A stretch of 64,000 bases of DNA from Lutraria lutraria (taxonomy: Eukaryota; Mollusca; Bivalvia; Venerida; Mactridae): positions 11,077,637 through 11,141,636 of the forward strand of contig OZ026851.1 of NCBI GenBank assembly GCA_964023205.1, given 5' to 3'. A program made the position numbers and the translations under genes. Positions 36,073-49,100 of this stretch are shown here, in pieces. A model generated the notes under the pieces. It did not search any database and had not been told where the DNA came from. It saw nothing but the letters and a program-made list of their open reading frames with translations. The first letter of the stretch is position 1; every line of letters starts with the position of its first letter.

Positions 36073-36828
36073 GTGTATGTTTGCTTTGAAAATCGGAAAA
36101 TGTTTTTTGTTTTTAAAGAATTTTCATATTTTGTCTTGAAAAATTACTTACAAATAATTTTGATTTTATCAGTACAATCAAAATGGTGCATTTGCTAGGC
36201 TTATTGGTGAACTAAAATATTTCCTTGATTCTCCACTATAGAAGGATGGATAAAAGGTTGAGTTACTCACTGACTAACAAATAAACTGCGTACTGTCGAC
36301 AAAACTGAGTGAGGACAAATTTGTTGTGATTTTTTAACTTCTAAAAACGTGGTTTGTAATACATTCTTGCGTAGTGGGAGACAAAAAAATCTGCCTCATA
36401 CATCTGCGGAAATAGATCCGGATTACCGATTATGATTAAAATGAACCGAATTGGTTTTAACCGAAAACCTTTGACAAGGAAACCAGACTGGTACAAGAAA
36501 AAAAGGATAGAGGTGAACTATTTTCTGAGTTATATTTCCATGTATTGTAATATGTAAAAAAATCTTTTTTCATATAAATACAACATATCGGCTTAAGGTA
36601 TAAGCACACAATTATTGTGTGTTTTTTCTATCTTTTTTATGACAAGTTTTAAGTTAGTTACAATGGTGAATCTTGAATGATAAGATATGCATTAATCATT
36701 TTTTATGCAACAAGAAAATACAGGTGCAAATATTCTACATTACCGATTATTTCCCAATAAACAATCCTGTAGGTGTTAAATTTTACAGACTTTTTCAGCA
36801 TGTCAGGTGATTGTTTTGACAAGTTATG

Positions 36829-37182
36829 AGTTTATTGGTCATGATTTGATTGATAATTGAAGTTTATTGGTCATGATTTGATTGATAATTGAAGTTTATT
36901 GGTCATGATTTGATTGATAATTGAAGTTTATTGGTCATGATTTAAATGATAATTGAAGTTTATTGGTCATGATCTGATTGATAATTGAAGTTTATTGGTC
37001 ATGATTTAAATGATAATTGAAGTTTATTGGTCATGATCTGATTGATAATTGAAGTTTATTGGTCATGATTTAAATGATAATTGAAGTTTATTGGTCATGA
37101 TTTGATTGATAATTGAAGTTTATTGGTCATGATCTGATTGATAATTAAAGTTTATTGGTCATGATTTAAATGATAATTGAAG
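36829..37182. repeat. 32-bp minisatellite, 11 copies, three unit types
   Basis: AGTTTATTGGTCATGATTTG, then ATTGATAATTGA, repeats at an exact 32-bp period for about 11 units. Variants at one site are TTGATT, CTGATT and TTAAAT, in the order TTGATT x3, then TTAAAT/CTGATT alternating, ending TTGATT, CTGATT, TTAAAT. There are no spacers, so it is not a CRISPR array. Confidence 0.97.
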
Positions 37183-37721
37183 CATTTATCTCATATTTTT
37201 CTAAAATAGTTTGGGAGGGGCGTTTATTAGATAATTTACAGTATTAAAGATAGGAGTCTGTTAACTTGTTTGAAGCTTCTGTCTAATCAGCCCTCTGTAC
37301 TGGAGTCAATGAGTAGATGTCTTGAGCAAGTGTTCAGGCAAGATATTGAGGCGGGGGGGGGGGGGAGGGTGCTACTTTTATCCGATATATATTCAGATTA
37401 TTTCATCTTCATGAAAAAAGACATAAATGCAGACAAGATGATAAGATTCTGGTATTAATGATTTTTTGTTTCTCGCTAAGAAAAATATGAATAATAGGCC
37501 ATTGGGCAATATATCAAACACATCTGGTTATGTATACCATCAAAGTCTCAGGATGTGGGTTTATGCAGTCTCTCTGGGGATAATTAGCTCTTCAAGTTTG
37601 GCACTGGTTAACATGACATGTTTTTTTTCTCCATAATTTATAGGTGTTATGCCTATTTCATAATTTCAATACCATGTGTCTGTTTCACCAATTAGTGATG
37701 TCATACCTTTGTCTTATTTAA

Positions 37722-38669
37722 AGGGCCTGTCACACTACAACGTATAAGGCCAAAGAGTGTGGAATGTATAAAATCTAATACGCTGGCAAAAGTTTGTAAC
37801 ATCAAAGAAAAGCCACCTTTCAGGTGCACACATAGCGTTTGTTGAACGCGTTTAACGAATACATAACCTTTGAGTAACGACCGTTTTCATAATTTACGCC
37901 TAGCGAATACAGAAGTTCATGTAACTTTGTTAGCGTATGCATAACGTTCATGACGAGTGAAAAACATGTGTATAACATGCTCCAAACGTATTGGTAGCGA
38001 ATTAGAGTAGTATTCATATATTTCAAATTCCCACCGCCTCCCGATCCAAGGCTTGGTGTGTCTAGACTGTCCTCTTCATTCTTCTATTCCTAGTTCGATG
38101 CTTAACATACTGTGCAAGGTTTAACAACTTTGCTGGTGTTGCAAAACAGCAAAGTGTACTGTACTACGTGATGTTTGAATACATAAAATACAGTTTTATA
38201 AGCAATGCCCTTATTTTCGTTCTTTATGTATTGGTACGTTGTAAGAAAGTTTGTCAAACATTGTATGCTTCATTCATGTGTTAGTATATAGCGTTTGGAA
38301 ACGTTAAGACCATCTTATACATAAATAACTTAAACATACGTTTAAAACACGTTATGTGAACGCTAGTGAATGTACCGGCGTGTTACCAACGGGTACTTAA
38401 CATTTGAAAGGGTATGGCGAACGTTCGAATAACGAATGAATACGGACCGTCTAACGTATACACAACCGATAGATACATGTTTGGAACTCGTTGAAAATTT
38501 TGTTCATGCACAAAATGTTTTTAGGCCCTCGACGCTTAACAACATTTACCAGCGTGTGTGAGTGTGCTTTTAACTTACATAAAACGAATCTCTATCGAGT
38601 AGGACGACCATCAGCGTATTCTAACACGTTGGCATACGTTGGGCCTATGCGTTGTAGTGTGACAGCACC
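37722..38669. mobile_element. 948-bp CpG-dense inverted-repeat element at TTAA
   Basis: Left end AGGGCCTGTCACACTACAAC, right end GTTGTAGTGTGACAGCACC; CTGTCACACTACAACG is exact and inverted at both ends. TTAA borders both sides (37718-37721 and 38670-38673), as in piggyBac or Kolobok. The inside is much richer in CpG than the host intron, with repeated AACG/CGTT and CGTAT/ATACG words on both halves. No transposase frame, so it is non-autonomous. Superfamily is inference from TTAA. Confidence 0.88.
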
Positions 38670-38779
38670 TTAAAGATGGTGTGCTTTCCTCATTTAGTGG
38701 CATGGTGCTTATTTTTGGTGCTCTGATGCCTATGTGCATTGTAGGTAACTGTAAGTATCCTGATGGAAATTTACACGGC

Positions 38780-38935
38780 AGCATGGAACTACAGTTTAAC
38801 AAATTTTGTGTGGCGGATGTAGAAAAACGTAGTGCTTTGGTCCGCATAAAAATTCATGCGTGCCGATCGAATGACGGCTATGGAAAGCTGCACCATCGTT
38901 CAGTTTCCAATAACGCTTACCTTTATTTGATTGAA
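38780..38935 (-). repeat. Dispersed repeat (TTTTTGGAAACTG family), copy 2
   Basis: Reverse-oriented copy: GGCGGATGTAGAAAAACGTAG, CCGCATAAAAATTCATGC, GAATGACGGCTATGGAAAGC, AGTTTCCAATAA. Begins about 110 bp after the 948-bp element. The open frames on both strands here are products of the repeat. Confidence 0.75.
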
Positions 38936-39489
38936 TAAAGTTCAGTTTATTACTGCTAGAATGGTAATGAATGAAATACACAGTAGCTATTTGATACAAT
39001 AGAATAATAAAACGTTAAATTTGTGGATAAGATTCTCATTATTTTGATAGAAATCCCTTTCATGCCTACTGTTATCTATTTTTTTGTTAATTCTAAACCT
39101 CGTATCTCACTGAATCTGCTGTTAATGTTGTATGTTTGATAAACTCTAATCTTTCAGTTCCATAAAATTCATGTTTGTTTAACTCAGCACATGTTTGTGG
39201 CATCATGTCTGCATATAACAAGATTAGCCTTGTGCTAGAGTCCATGTTTTTCGTGGTTCAATGAAAAGGCTCCTGATTTCGTACTTGGCTTGAAAACAGA
39301 ATTTCAAAGAAAAACATTGTACATTCAGAAGGCTGCTGTTTTGATGGACAGCTATCAACAAGTAAATAGAAGCTGTAGAAAATTTTGGTATGTTATAGTT
39401 GAACCCTTACTATGCTGGAGCTACTGCTATTGCTACCAGGATAGAGCTAGACAAGCCTGCACACCATGCAGTATTTTCAGTTCTGTTTT

Positions 39490-39690
39490 TGTCCCCTCTG
39501 GTAAATGAATTTAGTTCATTTGTGGTTCCTTCTGGTAAATTGGTTGCTTTATGGTCCAGTCTGGTAAATTGATTTCATTTTTAGTTCAGTCTGGTAAAAA
39601 TTCTTTGATTCAGTGTGAAAAAAAATCATATTTGATTTGGTTCAGTCCAGTGGATTGATTTGAATTTTAGTTCAATCTGGTAAAATATTA
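39490..39690. repeat. Degenerate tandem repeat (TCTGGTAAATTGATTT)
   Basis: CAGTCTGGTAAATTGATTT-like words recur five or six times at roughly 38-bp spacing with substitutions (TCTGGTAAATGAATTTAG, TCTGGTAAATTGGTTGC, GTCCAGTGGATTGATTTG). Confidence 0.75.
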
Positions 39691-40023
39691 TTCAAAACCT
39701 TGATGCTTCAGGCAGGGCCTTTTTTCCAAAAATTGGGAAGGGGCTTTATCCTTTCATTTGGGGAAATTCAAGCACAATGTTTAGCCAAATTTGGAGAAGG
39801 TTAGACAACCAAGTTAGTATAGCATTGTAATTTTGGGAATTTAAATTATTTCCCAAAATTGGGAAAAATGAGCTTTTTTACAATTGGGAAGTCAGCGAAT
39901 TTCGGCCTCTGTTATAGAAGGAAGAAAGGCCCTGTCAGGTTGAAGGGTTTCAGATTCAGTCCGAGTTCAGTACAGATTTTTGGCATCAGTCAATAAGTAA
40001 AGATAAGATTTCAGTGAGTATAA

Positions 40024-40099
40024 CGAGGGTTCAACGCAAGAGTGTCCTAACTCATATTGAAATAAGAACAAGTTACGATAGTGTTGCGCTGAGCCCTCA
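40024..40099 (+). mobile_element. Foldback MITE, copy 4 (TSD ATAA)
   Basis: Full-length 76-bp copy, CGAGGG...CCCTCA, flanked by ATAA at 40020-40023 and 40100-40103. Two or three substitutions from copy 1. Confidence 0.95.
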
Positions 40100-40465
40100 A
40101 TAAGTGGAGATGTTGATGTTATCCTGGTTATAGTAGAACAGTGAACTGCTTGTTAATTGAAATCTCGACCTGCTTGATTAATATTTGAGAGTTGATGGAA
40201 TGAAAACATAGTTTTTTCTCAGAAATATTTATCTTTTTTCGTATCTAGTAAATACTTATTGGCAGGGATGTTGATATGTTTTTGTAACTGATTATAAATC
40301 ATGATACATGCTTATTATAATAAATTAGCTTGTTACCATGATGTGTGGTAATTTGGATTTTGAAGAATTAGGCTTTTATGGGTTGATTTTTAATGTTATT
40401 GGTTAAAGAATTCAGTAAAGGTCAAGAACGTCAGTTTGCTATAAAAATGCACATAAAATCATAAG

Positions 40466-40710
40466 ACCCGCCTCCGTGGTCAAGTGGTTAAGGTCACCGA
40501 CTTCAAATCACTGTAACCTCTCACTGATGGAGGTTTGTTGGTTCGAGCCCAGCTACCGACCATGTTTCTTTATGTGAGAAAGTATGCAGCTGCTTGCAGA
40601 AGATGGGAGTCTAGTACTGGTTCTTCCCAGTAACGATGTTTATGTGAACTGTCTGTCTCATATGACTATGACTGTTGAAAAGGGGCGTAAAAGTCTAATA
40701 AAACCATGCA
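40466..40710 (+). repeat. tRNA-derived SINE family 1, full copy
   Basis: Head CCCGCCTCCGTGGTCAAGTG, then GTTAAGG (A box), an ACTTCAAATCA anticodon-loop-like arm, a variable-arm hairpin ACCTCTCACTGATGGAGGT, and GGTTCGAGCCC (B box). The long variable arm indicates a tRNA-Ser/Leu origin. Body has GATGGGAGTCTAGTACTGG; tail is ATATGACTATGACTGTTG, AAAAGGGGCGTAAAA. Second copy at 60713. Confidence 0.9.
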
Positions 40711-41634
40711 TAATCATTTGTTAAGTTTTTCTTGGATTTAGAATTTATACTTTCTCTTAAGCTTTCTATACATTATTTAGATATGGTATCTTATGTGGTG
40801 AGTGCAGATTTTACAATGCTTTTTACTGTATATGTATAAAACATTGGTTTGAAAACAACAATTTAATATTCCCACAAGAGGTGTTGTTGAACTATGAATG
40901 ATATAAGTGTTCACCAAAGTAACACTCCTTGTGTTAAATACTTGTAATGTTATTTCCGCTGAAAACCCTCAAATTGACATACATTTTACTTAGTGCATTT
41001 ACACTGAATTTTATTGTACAGTATTGCATTGTGGCCAATTAAAATGTATACGCCAGATAGTGCCAAACCTTCATTGTTGTAATTTTATGTGTATAAAATT
41101 ACTATAAATACCAATTATGATACAAAAGCCACCCCTAATCAAAATGTGATCTTTACTGTCAGGTGACCTGTATAAGGAGGTAAATTTGTTCTTAATAATC
41201 AAAAACAGTGTTTTAAAAAATGGCCTTTATACGCAGTATTGACTTTATTCAGAGATGGTTGCTAAGACAGATATAACTCTACTTGTATTGTACGTTTTTC
41301 TATCTAAACTTAAATTTTATTGATGTGTTGCTAAAGAAAGACAAAACATGAATAGCATGTGATACCAGTATTTTCCTAGAAGCTTGTCAATAGTTTAGCG
41401 GTCAATAATTACACAGCCCCAGTGAAGACATTAGTTGATGCATTATGACAATAATGCTTTGTATTGTGGTACAGAGTCAATAAATAGGATCAGATTATGT
41501 TCTATATTAATACATAATGGTTGAGTTTTACTCCATATATATCTTAAGGTGCGTTTTTTAAGTGTGTCACTATGTTGATCTCCGTCTTCCCTAATTTTTG
41601 GGGGAGATTATCTATTTACAGTGCGGTTGTCATT

Positions 41635-41915
41635 TTAAAAATCAAAGTACTGAAAGTACTCATGGAAACTGAACTTACATAAACTTGCACTGCAACAAGA
41701 AACTGGAACTAGTTTAACAATTGCATGACGGATGTTGATACACATCGAGGGTTCAACGCAACAGTGTCGTAACTCGTATTGAAATGAGAACAAGTTACTA
41801 CAGTGTTGCGCTGAGCCCTCGATGTCATAGTACTTAGGTCCACATAAAAATTCATGCACGCTGAGCGAGTGACAGCTATGGAACACTGAACTATCATTAA
41901 GTTTCCAAATACTGT
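41635..41915 (-). repeat. Dispersed repeat copy 3, interrupted by foldback MITE
   Basis: ATCAAAGTACTGAAAGTACTCATG, in parts, AACTAGTTTAACAATTGCATG and GACGGATGT on one side and GTCCACATAAAAATTCATGC on the other match the copies at 32484, 38780 and 62173 in reverse orientation. The foldback copy at 41746-41821 splits it, so the repeat is the older of the two. Confidence 0.82.
41746..41821 (+). mobile_element. Foldback MITE, copy 5 (no clear TSD)
   Basis: Full-length 76-bp copy CGAGGG...CCCTCG. Flanks are ACAT and ATGT, which share only AT directly, so this copy lacks the 4-bp duplication seen in the others, through mutation or recombination. Confidence 0.93.
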
Positions 41916-43860
41916 TTTTAAGTGACGTTTGTTTGTCAGTTGGTAAAACAAGTTTACCAGTGAGAAAGAATATGTTTATTTATCAGAAAGCCATGCTCCT
42001 TTAGTCAGCAAAATTGTTCTGCTGTAACATTCAGAATAGGAAGAGTTGTGTTTACTTGATGAAAGTAAACAATCATTAAATGTTGATGACCTGAAACATT
42101 TAGCATTTACTCATTGTCTCTAAAGTGTTATTAACCTCAAACATGTGCTCCTGATCAAAGGTCAGGTCACATATGTTTGTTATTTGTAGAAGAGATAGTT
42201 TTAGTTATCCTTCTAGTTTTAGCTGACATTGCAAAAATATCCTGGTTGCTTCTTCAAATGATACACCTAAATACTCCCCTATGAATGCCCTTACTCTAAT
42301 TAACCCCCCCCCCCCCCCACACACACACAATAAACTTTATGATTCCCCTATCAGCTTTATTGCTTAACTAATACTTCAGATCATATTTATAACAATAATT
42401 ATAGACAAATTGTAAAATTCATTTGCCCCTGAGTGCATTTATTGGGAGATGTTTGATATGTATGTCATATTAGACTAATTGTAATATCTAGCACCTCTGA
42501 GTGCATTTATTAGGAAATGTTTGACCTCATTAATTTGACCTGCTGTTGATCTCATTAATTTGACCTACTGTTGTGATGAACTCATTTTAATGTGATGTTT
42601 GTTTTTTTAATCTTTTTTTTTTTTTATTTAATGACATTTTTTAATAGCAGGACAGGTGTTCTCAAGCAAATGTCTTGTTTTTCTGGAATCAGGTTAAACA
42701 TTTTACTATGAGTTTATTTAGCTCATAGTTTTACTCTTTATGGTAGAATTTTCCTAATTTAAGTCTTTGTATTAAACTCAAATATAATTTAAGTTTTATT
42801 TTTTCCAATACTCAAACTTGAAGACGCATTCTTTGTATTCTTTGATTATTAGAAAAGATTGGTTTATAAATTAGGGTACTAATAAACTTGCTTCGACTAA
42901 AATTCATAAACATTAAGGTTAACCATGTAGTTGATAATAAATACTTTAGGCAAAATCCCAAAACAATAAAAAAAAATTCAAACTAAAAAATGTTAACCTC
43001 ATTCAAATCAGTTCCTTAAAACTTGTTTTCTGTGGAAACTAATTGTTAATTTATGGACCCAACTCCCTTAAGTTCCCTAATATATTGGATGTTTAGACAT
43101 TTGTTTTGCTGTCATTATCATTGTTTGGTAGAAGTACACTAATTGGGTGAATACAACCCCGGAATGTCAGTGATAAAGGGGTATGTAGTATTTAAAGGTA
43201 TATCACCAAATTTGGTAATCTAGAAATATTAAGGTAAAAGTCAAATTTTAGCTCCAATTTTGTAACTGTAATATATTTGAATTTCAGGTTATTATATGTT
43301 CAATTTTTGTCAAGATAAAAATGGTTCAAAACCTGGTATATCACCTGTGTGATATGTTGATTAAGACCTGTTTGTTGTCAAAATGTTCATCTGTGGAAAT
43401 GGTGGTAGCTTTTGTCTTGTTTCTTTTTTCTGAGAAATCAAGTTTTACAAGTAAAAAAATAGGCTGATTATGTCAAATCAGATAGAAGGCATGTAAACAC
43501 TCTACAGGTCACAGTTTAGATATTTACTTCGCTTTATATAATTTTATACAATTTTATGAAAAACATGATTTTCTCATAGGCACCTGGTTACAGAGTTCAT
43601 TTTCTAGGATTGGTCATTCAATGTTTAATATATATATTCATATTACCATACCTGAAGGTTTCGATGCTGCCATTTTTTGAGGCAACAGAATTATAGGTTC
43701 ATATGAATACACTGGTTCCCACATCATCCTATAACTAATGCTACCAAATAATTGGAAAAATCAATCCAATTGAGCAAACTCTATACATATAATCAAGCAC
43801 CTATGGTTTTACTCTTCATGGGTATTTCTGCCTTTTGAAATTCATACAGGGATACTACCT

Positions 43861-44430
43861 GTAAGTGGTCTAGTAGTAAATTAAGTGCATGACTACTGGA
43901 TCCGTATTCACAAAGCATCTGAAGATTTTCTTTAACTTAAGTTGAAATTTTTTCTCAAGTGTAAATTATTTTCATGGTAAACGTTTGTAAACCAGTCATC
44001 AAAAGTGTGAAAATGAATTATCATGTTTATAATTGGCATCTTTAGAACAAAGATAAAATACTATTATGGTGATTTCCTCCTTTATATTAGTACAAAAGAG
44101 TTAAGGAAAAAGTCGAATATAATGAAAAACTTAAGTTAAAAAATTACTTAAGATGCTTTGTGAATACGGACCCTGAACGAAAGGTTGTGGGTTTAATTCT
44201 CAGATCCTTCGTTTGAATTTCTCAGGGACACTTTTTCAGTGTCCCCATCCCAACTACCGAGTGTTTAGTACTGTGTCCAGACCATGATAAAGAACCAGGA
44301 AAAACTATCAAAAAAGAGTAGGAATATAAATGCCTGGTTCTCCTGTATCTTATCTCCCCTCTCTCTCTCTGGGGCTGCTCTGAAATGACCATCGCTTTCA
44401 GATGGGCTGTTAAACGACAGACAAATAAAT
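43861..44430 (+). repeat. SINE family 2 copy split by a MITE
   Basis: Head GTGGTCTAGTAGTAAATTAAG up to CTACTG is separated from AACGAAAGGTTGTGGGTTTA (B-box region) by the insert at 43899-44172. Body CTCAGGGACACTTTTTCAGT, GTCCCCATCCCAACTACCG and AGAACCAGGAAAAACTATC matches the copy at 63788. End GGGCTGTTAAACGACAGACA, AATAAA. Confidence 0.85.
43899..44172. mobile_element. MITE nested in SINE (TCCGTATTCACAAAGCATCT)
   Basis: TCCGTATTCACAAAGCATCT at 43901-43920 is repeated as its exact reverse complement at 44151-44170. Inner AACTTAAGTTGAAA/AACTTAAGTTAAAA blocks extend the symmetry. CTG occurs on both sides of the insert and may be a 3-bp duplication. Comparison with the uninterrupted SINE at 63788 (CACTGATCAGAAGGTC) shows the insertion point. 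Confidence 0.9.
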
Positions 44431-45244
44431 TGGAATATGTGCAACCAACTTCAATTAACTTGTAGGACTGTAAAATTATTGTAGGAAATGAAAGTTTAAT
44501 CCTTTTACTTCCAATTCAATTCAATTTTTTATTCAATTCTTACAAATGTCGGACATGAACCGCTAAAACTCTTTAGCTGGTAAAAGTAGTCCGTCGACAA
44601 TGTACAGAAACAAAAGGATTCCGATTATAAAGGAGTTTATCGAAGTGTAAACTCCCTCCATTGACCAATTAAAATGCGTAGATTTTTAAGAATGGGAAAT
44701 AATGAGCCATATCTGGTCGTATACCTTTTGAGTTGGTAAAATTATTCTGTAGTGAAGAATTGGGTTGACAATTTTATTCAGATGTCTAGTTTTGAATGGT
44801 ACAGTGCAACTGGGGTTTAATACCAGTATCTGAGGATTATTTTTTGACAGGATTGTGCTCTTTCAGAAATAAATTTGGGGAAAAAATCACATTTTGAAAG
44901 GAATTTATTCAGTGTGAAAAATGAGTGTTCATGGATTATTAATGTACTAGATTGTTGATAAATTTGCAATGTGACCAAGTTCATGTACTTTTATCAATTA
45001 AGTTAAAACTCAGTGGATGTTTTTAAGTTAAATACTGTGACTGACTTTAAAGTTTGTTTCTAAATCAATATTTTTAAAACTGATTTGGTAAATTAGTTTT
45101 TGTTTGCTGTTAAAAACTTTGTGTTTATTTTAACGTCTAGGTGTCCTCAAACATAGGAAGTAAAATATTGACCCTTTAAATGAATTCAGTGTCCAGAACA
45201 TTAGTGTTAAAGTCAGTATAATTTTATGTGCATTGAACTGATGC

Positions 45245-45537
45245 AATGGTTTTTTCACTGTAAGGGGAAAGGTTGCTGGGCCCTTAGGAAGGGGAACAAT
45301 AGTGTTTTGAGGGGAATAAGGGGTTAATTAACATGACTAAACATATTCTTTGAGTATTTATTTACCAGCAGGTTATAACCTCAATGGTAATGAACAAAAG
45401 AGCTAATCTACTGGTCAATTTACTATCTCGTTAACCAAAAATAGATTTAATTGATATGAATTTTTATGACTTATGGGAAATGACATACTTTCCAGAATGG
45501 GGCCAAATTTTGTCAGTCCCCTAAAAAAAACCTCTGG
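45245..45537 (+). repeat. Dispersed repeat, copy 2 (pair of 440-722)
   Basis: AAGGGGAAAGGTTGCTGGGC start, GCAGGTTATAACCTCAATGG middle, CCAGAATGGGGCCAAATTTT and CCCCTAAAAAAAACCTCTGG end. Same block order as 440-722. Confidence 0.6.
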
Positions 45538-45894
45538 TATGGCAAATTGATTAAAATCAGTTTGAAATTAATACTCATTGATTTGCATAGCATATTCTCA
45601 TTAGATATCATTTTGTAAATAAATTGACTTCATGCCTTTGTGTGTATTCATTCACTAAATGATTTGGTAAGCATCAAGTACATGATTTAATGAATTGATG
45701 AAAGACAAATTTTACTAGAAATCAATAAAAAGTTGGAATTCAATTATTAAATATAGTAGATTACTGATGTGTGTATTTTATTTCATTAATTGTGAAATGA
45801 AATGTTTCAAGGCCATCTTTTCAAAATGTCAATTTGCAGTAACTTTTATTTAGATGTGTTGGCAGTTACTATTTCCCCTTTCGCTTTGCACATG

Positions 45895-46105
45895 TTGGTC
45901 AGTCGGTCCATCCGTAACCAAACCTTGTCCGGACAATATCTAGAGAACTATTTGGCATAAACTCCTCAGCTTCGATTGGGAGGTTAGTGATGCACATGTA
46001 GATGACCCCTATTGATTTTGAGGTCAGTAGGTCAAAGGTTAAGGTCATGCTATCTAGTTTGCTTTTAGGGGACATCCGTGTTTCACAAACACTTCTTGTT
46101 TATTA
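45895..46105 (+). repeat. Dispersed repeat (GTAGATGACCCCTA), copy 1
   Basis: Shares with 58262-58505 TAGAGAACTATTTGGC, GATTGGGAGGTTAGTGATG, GTAGATGACCCCTATTGA, TTGAGGTCAGTAGGTCAAAG and CATCCGTGTTTCACAAACAC. Class unknown; no coding capacity. Confidence 0.85.
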
Positions 46106-49100
46106 TTTGTTTTGCCTACATTATGCTTGTATTGAAAACTGTAAAAATGGAATATAAGTAAAAAATGCTATATTTTGTCAAAATCGGTAAAAGATTTTTT
46201 GGGTCAGTGGATTAATTTAAGTGTCAGTAGATATGGTGGATCTATCTTGTCCATGAATAGATTCTAACGTTTGACCCTCTGACTAGAGGTCCAGGGCTCT
46301 ACACATAGATTGACCGCGTAATCAGACTATAAATACCTTAAAGCACAGTAACAGTTAAAAAGTGCAAGGGAGTATTTCTATATATGATAGAAGTCTTCAG
46401 TGTCAATGTTACCATCACAGTCCATACAGATTATTACTGAATTCAAAAGAACCTATTCTTATAATTTTTTCCATATTTCTACCCTCTAACCAACATAAAC
46501 AAAGCAGAAATAAAAATATGTTGCTTGTTAGTTGAATAAACAAACTTATATGGTATGCTTTATTTCAAGTAGTCGGTCAGCTGAGCCTAATTTGAATTTT
46601 GGGTAACTATAGAATTTTCCCCCATCCACTTTCTTTGTCCTCCTTTTTATAAGACTGCTATTTACATATTATTGTACCATGTCAAAATCAATGAAAACAT
46701 AGCTATGTCCATTATAATGGCTGACCACTGGTCAGTTTCCACCTTATAAATTATCCCAATTGCTTGTCAGACTCGGTCACCTGTATGGCCTTAATTGGTA
46801 ACAACGCTTCAGTTATTTCCTTCCAGCTATTTAGTATGAATATTTCATATCTTCTCTTAAATACAGTATATATAATAAATTATGTCCTTGTTACTTTAAC
46901 ATACATTTCGCTACTTCATTTTACAAAATCTTTCAATCCTATGTTAATTAAAAGTCACCAAATGTTGATGAAATCTTCTTTAAGGACTTAATTGATGCAT
47001 GCATGCCAGATATATATATATTATTTTTCAAATTTCTCTTGATACATTCAGAAACCCTGTATTTTGAAGAGCCTATAGCCTTAATAGATAGCTGGCTTTT
47101 CATTTAACAAAATGTCTTGATCTATATTTTATATACCGGGTAAATTACTTTAAGTACAGACCATATTTTTACTTTTCTATCAGGTGTCTAATGTCAAATA
47201 ATTTATGGTTTTTGTTTGTTCATGCTGTCGGTGAATATGCACTCATTTAGTAAGATCATTATAAGATACAATGGACAATGTTTACTCTTGTTCATTTTTT
47301 GCATTTTACATTTTATCTGATACAATTTTAAGGTTTATTTGCACATAGCTGTAGTCAACAATAAAGAAAGTAACTTCATGTCCCTCATTGTAATTCATTT
47401 GCTTTGCATTTGAATAAATTGATAGATTTGCTTTGATTCTGACTTAATGAAAGACTCAGCAATGAGGATTAAATCAATGTTGCAATGATAGCATAAATCC
47501 TACCTGATTGCTACACTGCTATACAATTAGGTGACCAGTCTAAGATTAAAGCATTGCCATTGGTCCATTTCAAAATTGTGATCAACTTTAACCAATCAAA
47601 CACCAGCATTGTCAGACTGGTCTGTTTCTTAGATTTAAATTTTTACCTTTATGTTCAACCCACCCTTGAAATCTATATACATGTGTATAAAAGTTTATAT
47701 TAAGCATTTGATGGAGGTTTTATTAACTCCACGGCCTTGGCTTTATTACCATTAACTGTTTAACCACCAGTTAATGACATGGTGGAAACAAGAGCTGCTG
47801 ACTTTGGCTGGTGAAAGAGCTTTTGTTGAACATTTGAGGTCATTAAATTGATGTCAATTTTTATTCATTCTTCTTAAACAAACTTGCCTAAGATTTCACC
47901 CTAATGGTTCGCTGTAAGCAAATATTCTATGCATCACAGCATTTTGGGTGTTTTTTTCTCTCTTCATTGGGAAGCAGGCCTTAGCCTGTTGATTTTTACC
48001 GCTAAAATTGATGATTTGGGTAATAAAATAGCTGGTGTAAGTTTGGATTTTTGGGAAAACTGCATGATTTTAAAGAAATTTTCAATTGGGAAGGTGCCTT
48101 TAATAGGCCTCTAAACCACTGCATGTGAACCATATTAGAGATGATTAGATTGAAATTGATGTTTTTCAGGCCATTTGTTCCTCAAGACAGCTTACCAAGT
48201 TTTGTATTGGGAAGGTTTGATTATTACAATTCTAGCTACCAATTTGTGTTACTAAATGTTTGGGTAAAAAAATGGTATTCATGTTCAATATTATGACTTT
48301 ATTTTCATATTTTAATCTTATTATTTCTTGGTGATGTTTTAACTGTGATTTCATATATTGAACTTGTAGTACATCATATTTGATACTTTTTTGGAACAAT
48401 AAAATAGTATACTGGAAGTTGTGGAATCATAAAATATCAGTGATAGATGCATTAGTGTTTGTAATACTGGAATGACAAGATGTCTATATTTCTGAAACAA
48501 CTCTTAGTTGAAGCATGAAAAAAATTCATCCATTATTTCAAAAACTGTCCCAAATATGGTGATTGCCATAATTGTGGGGTGCCTGTTAGGTCAGGATTCC
48601 TTGTACTACTCAAGTTCTTGGTTTTCGTTGAAAATGAGCTAATAACAATGCAATCAGTATATTGTTTACCTACCTTGGCAAACAAAATTTTAATTGAATG
48701 ACGAATGTATACTTGTGATTTATTGATAACATATTGCTATGTCCATTATTACCTCCCCCTTTTTCTCAGTTTCATTCATTGCCATGATCAAATTTCAGTC
48801 ACCATGTTTAGAAATGTGCTTTTTATTTTCTTGGCTTGCCCACTCAGAAACCGATGCAGTTACATTTATGCTTCGCTGATAGGAGTATACCACTAACTGA
48901 CGTCTCACGTTCGCAATACGTTATTCTTTCTTTATATGGAATAATTTCATCTCAAGTCTGTATTGCGTTTTATTATGTGTCTTATAAATAATAATACACC
49001 AGTAGAAATTATGACTAGGCTGGATTTTCTGTGTGAAAATTATGGATCTTATTATGGTGTAGATCAGCGGAGTTCATGTTGCTTAGTAACTGTTGCTGTT

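Noticed and set aside
36829..37182. CRISPR-like appearance of the 32-bp array
   Set aside because: Repeats are directly abutting with no spacers, and the genome is eukaryotic.
38611..38999. Overlapping open frames on both strands
   Set aside because: They cover the right end of the TTAA element and a dispersed repeat copy; same frames appear in the other repeat copies at 32484 and 41635.
40466..40560. Possible functional tRNA gene with long variable arm
   Set aside because: It is the head of a SINE with a shared body and tail at 60713; stems are not fully paired.
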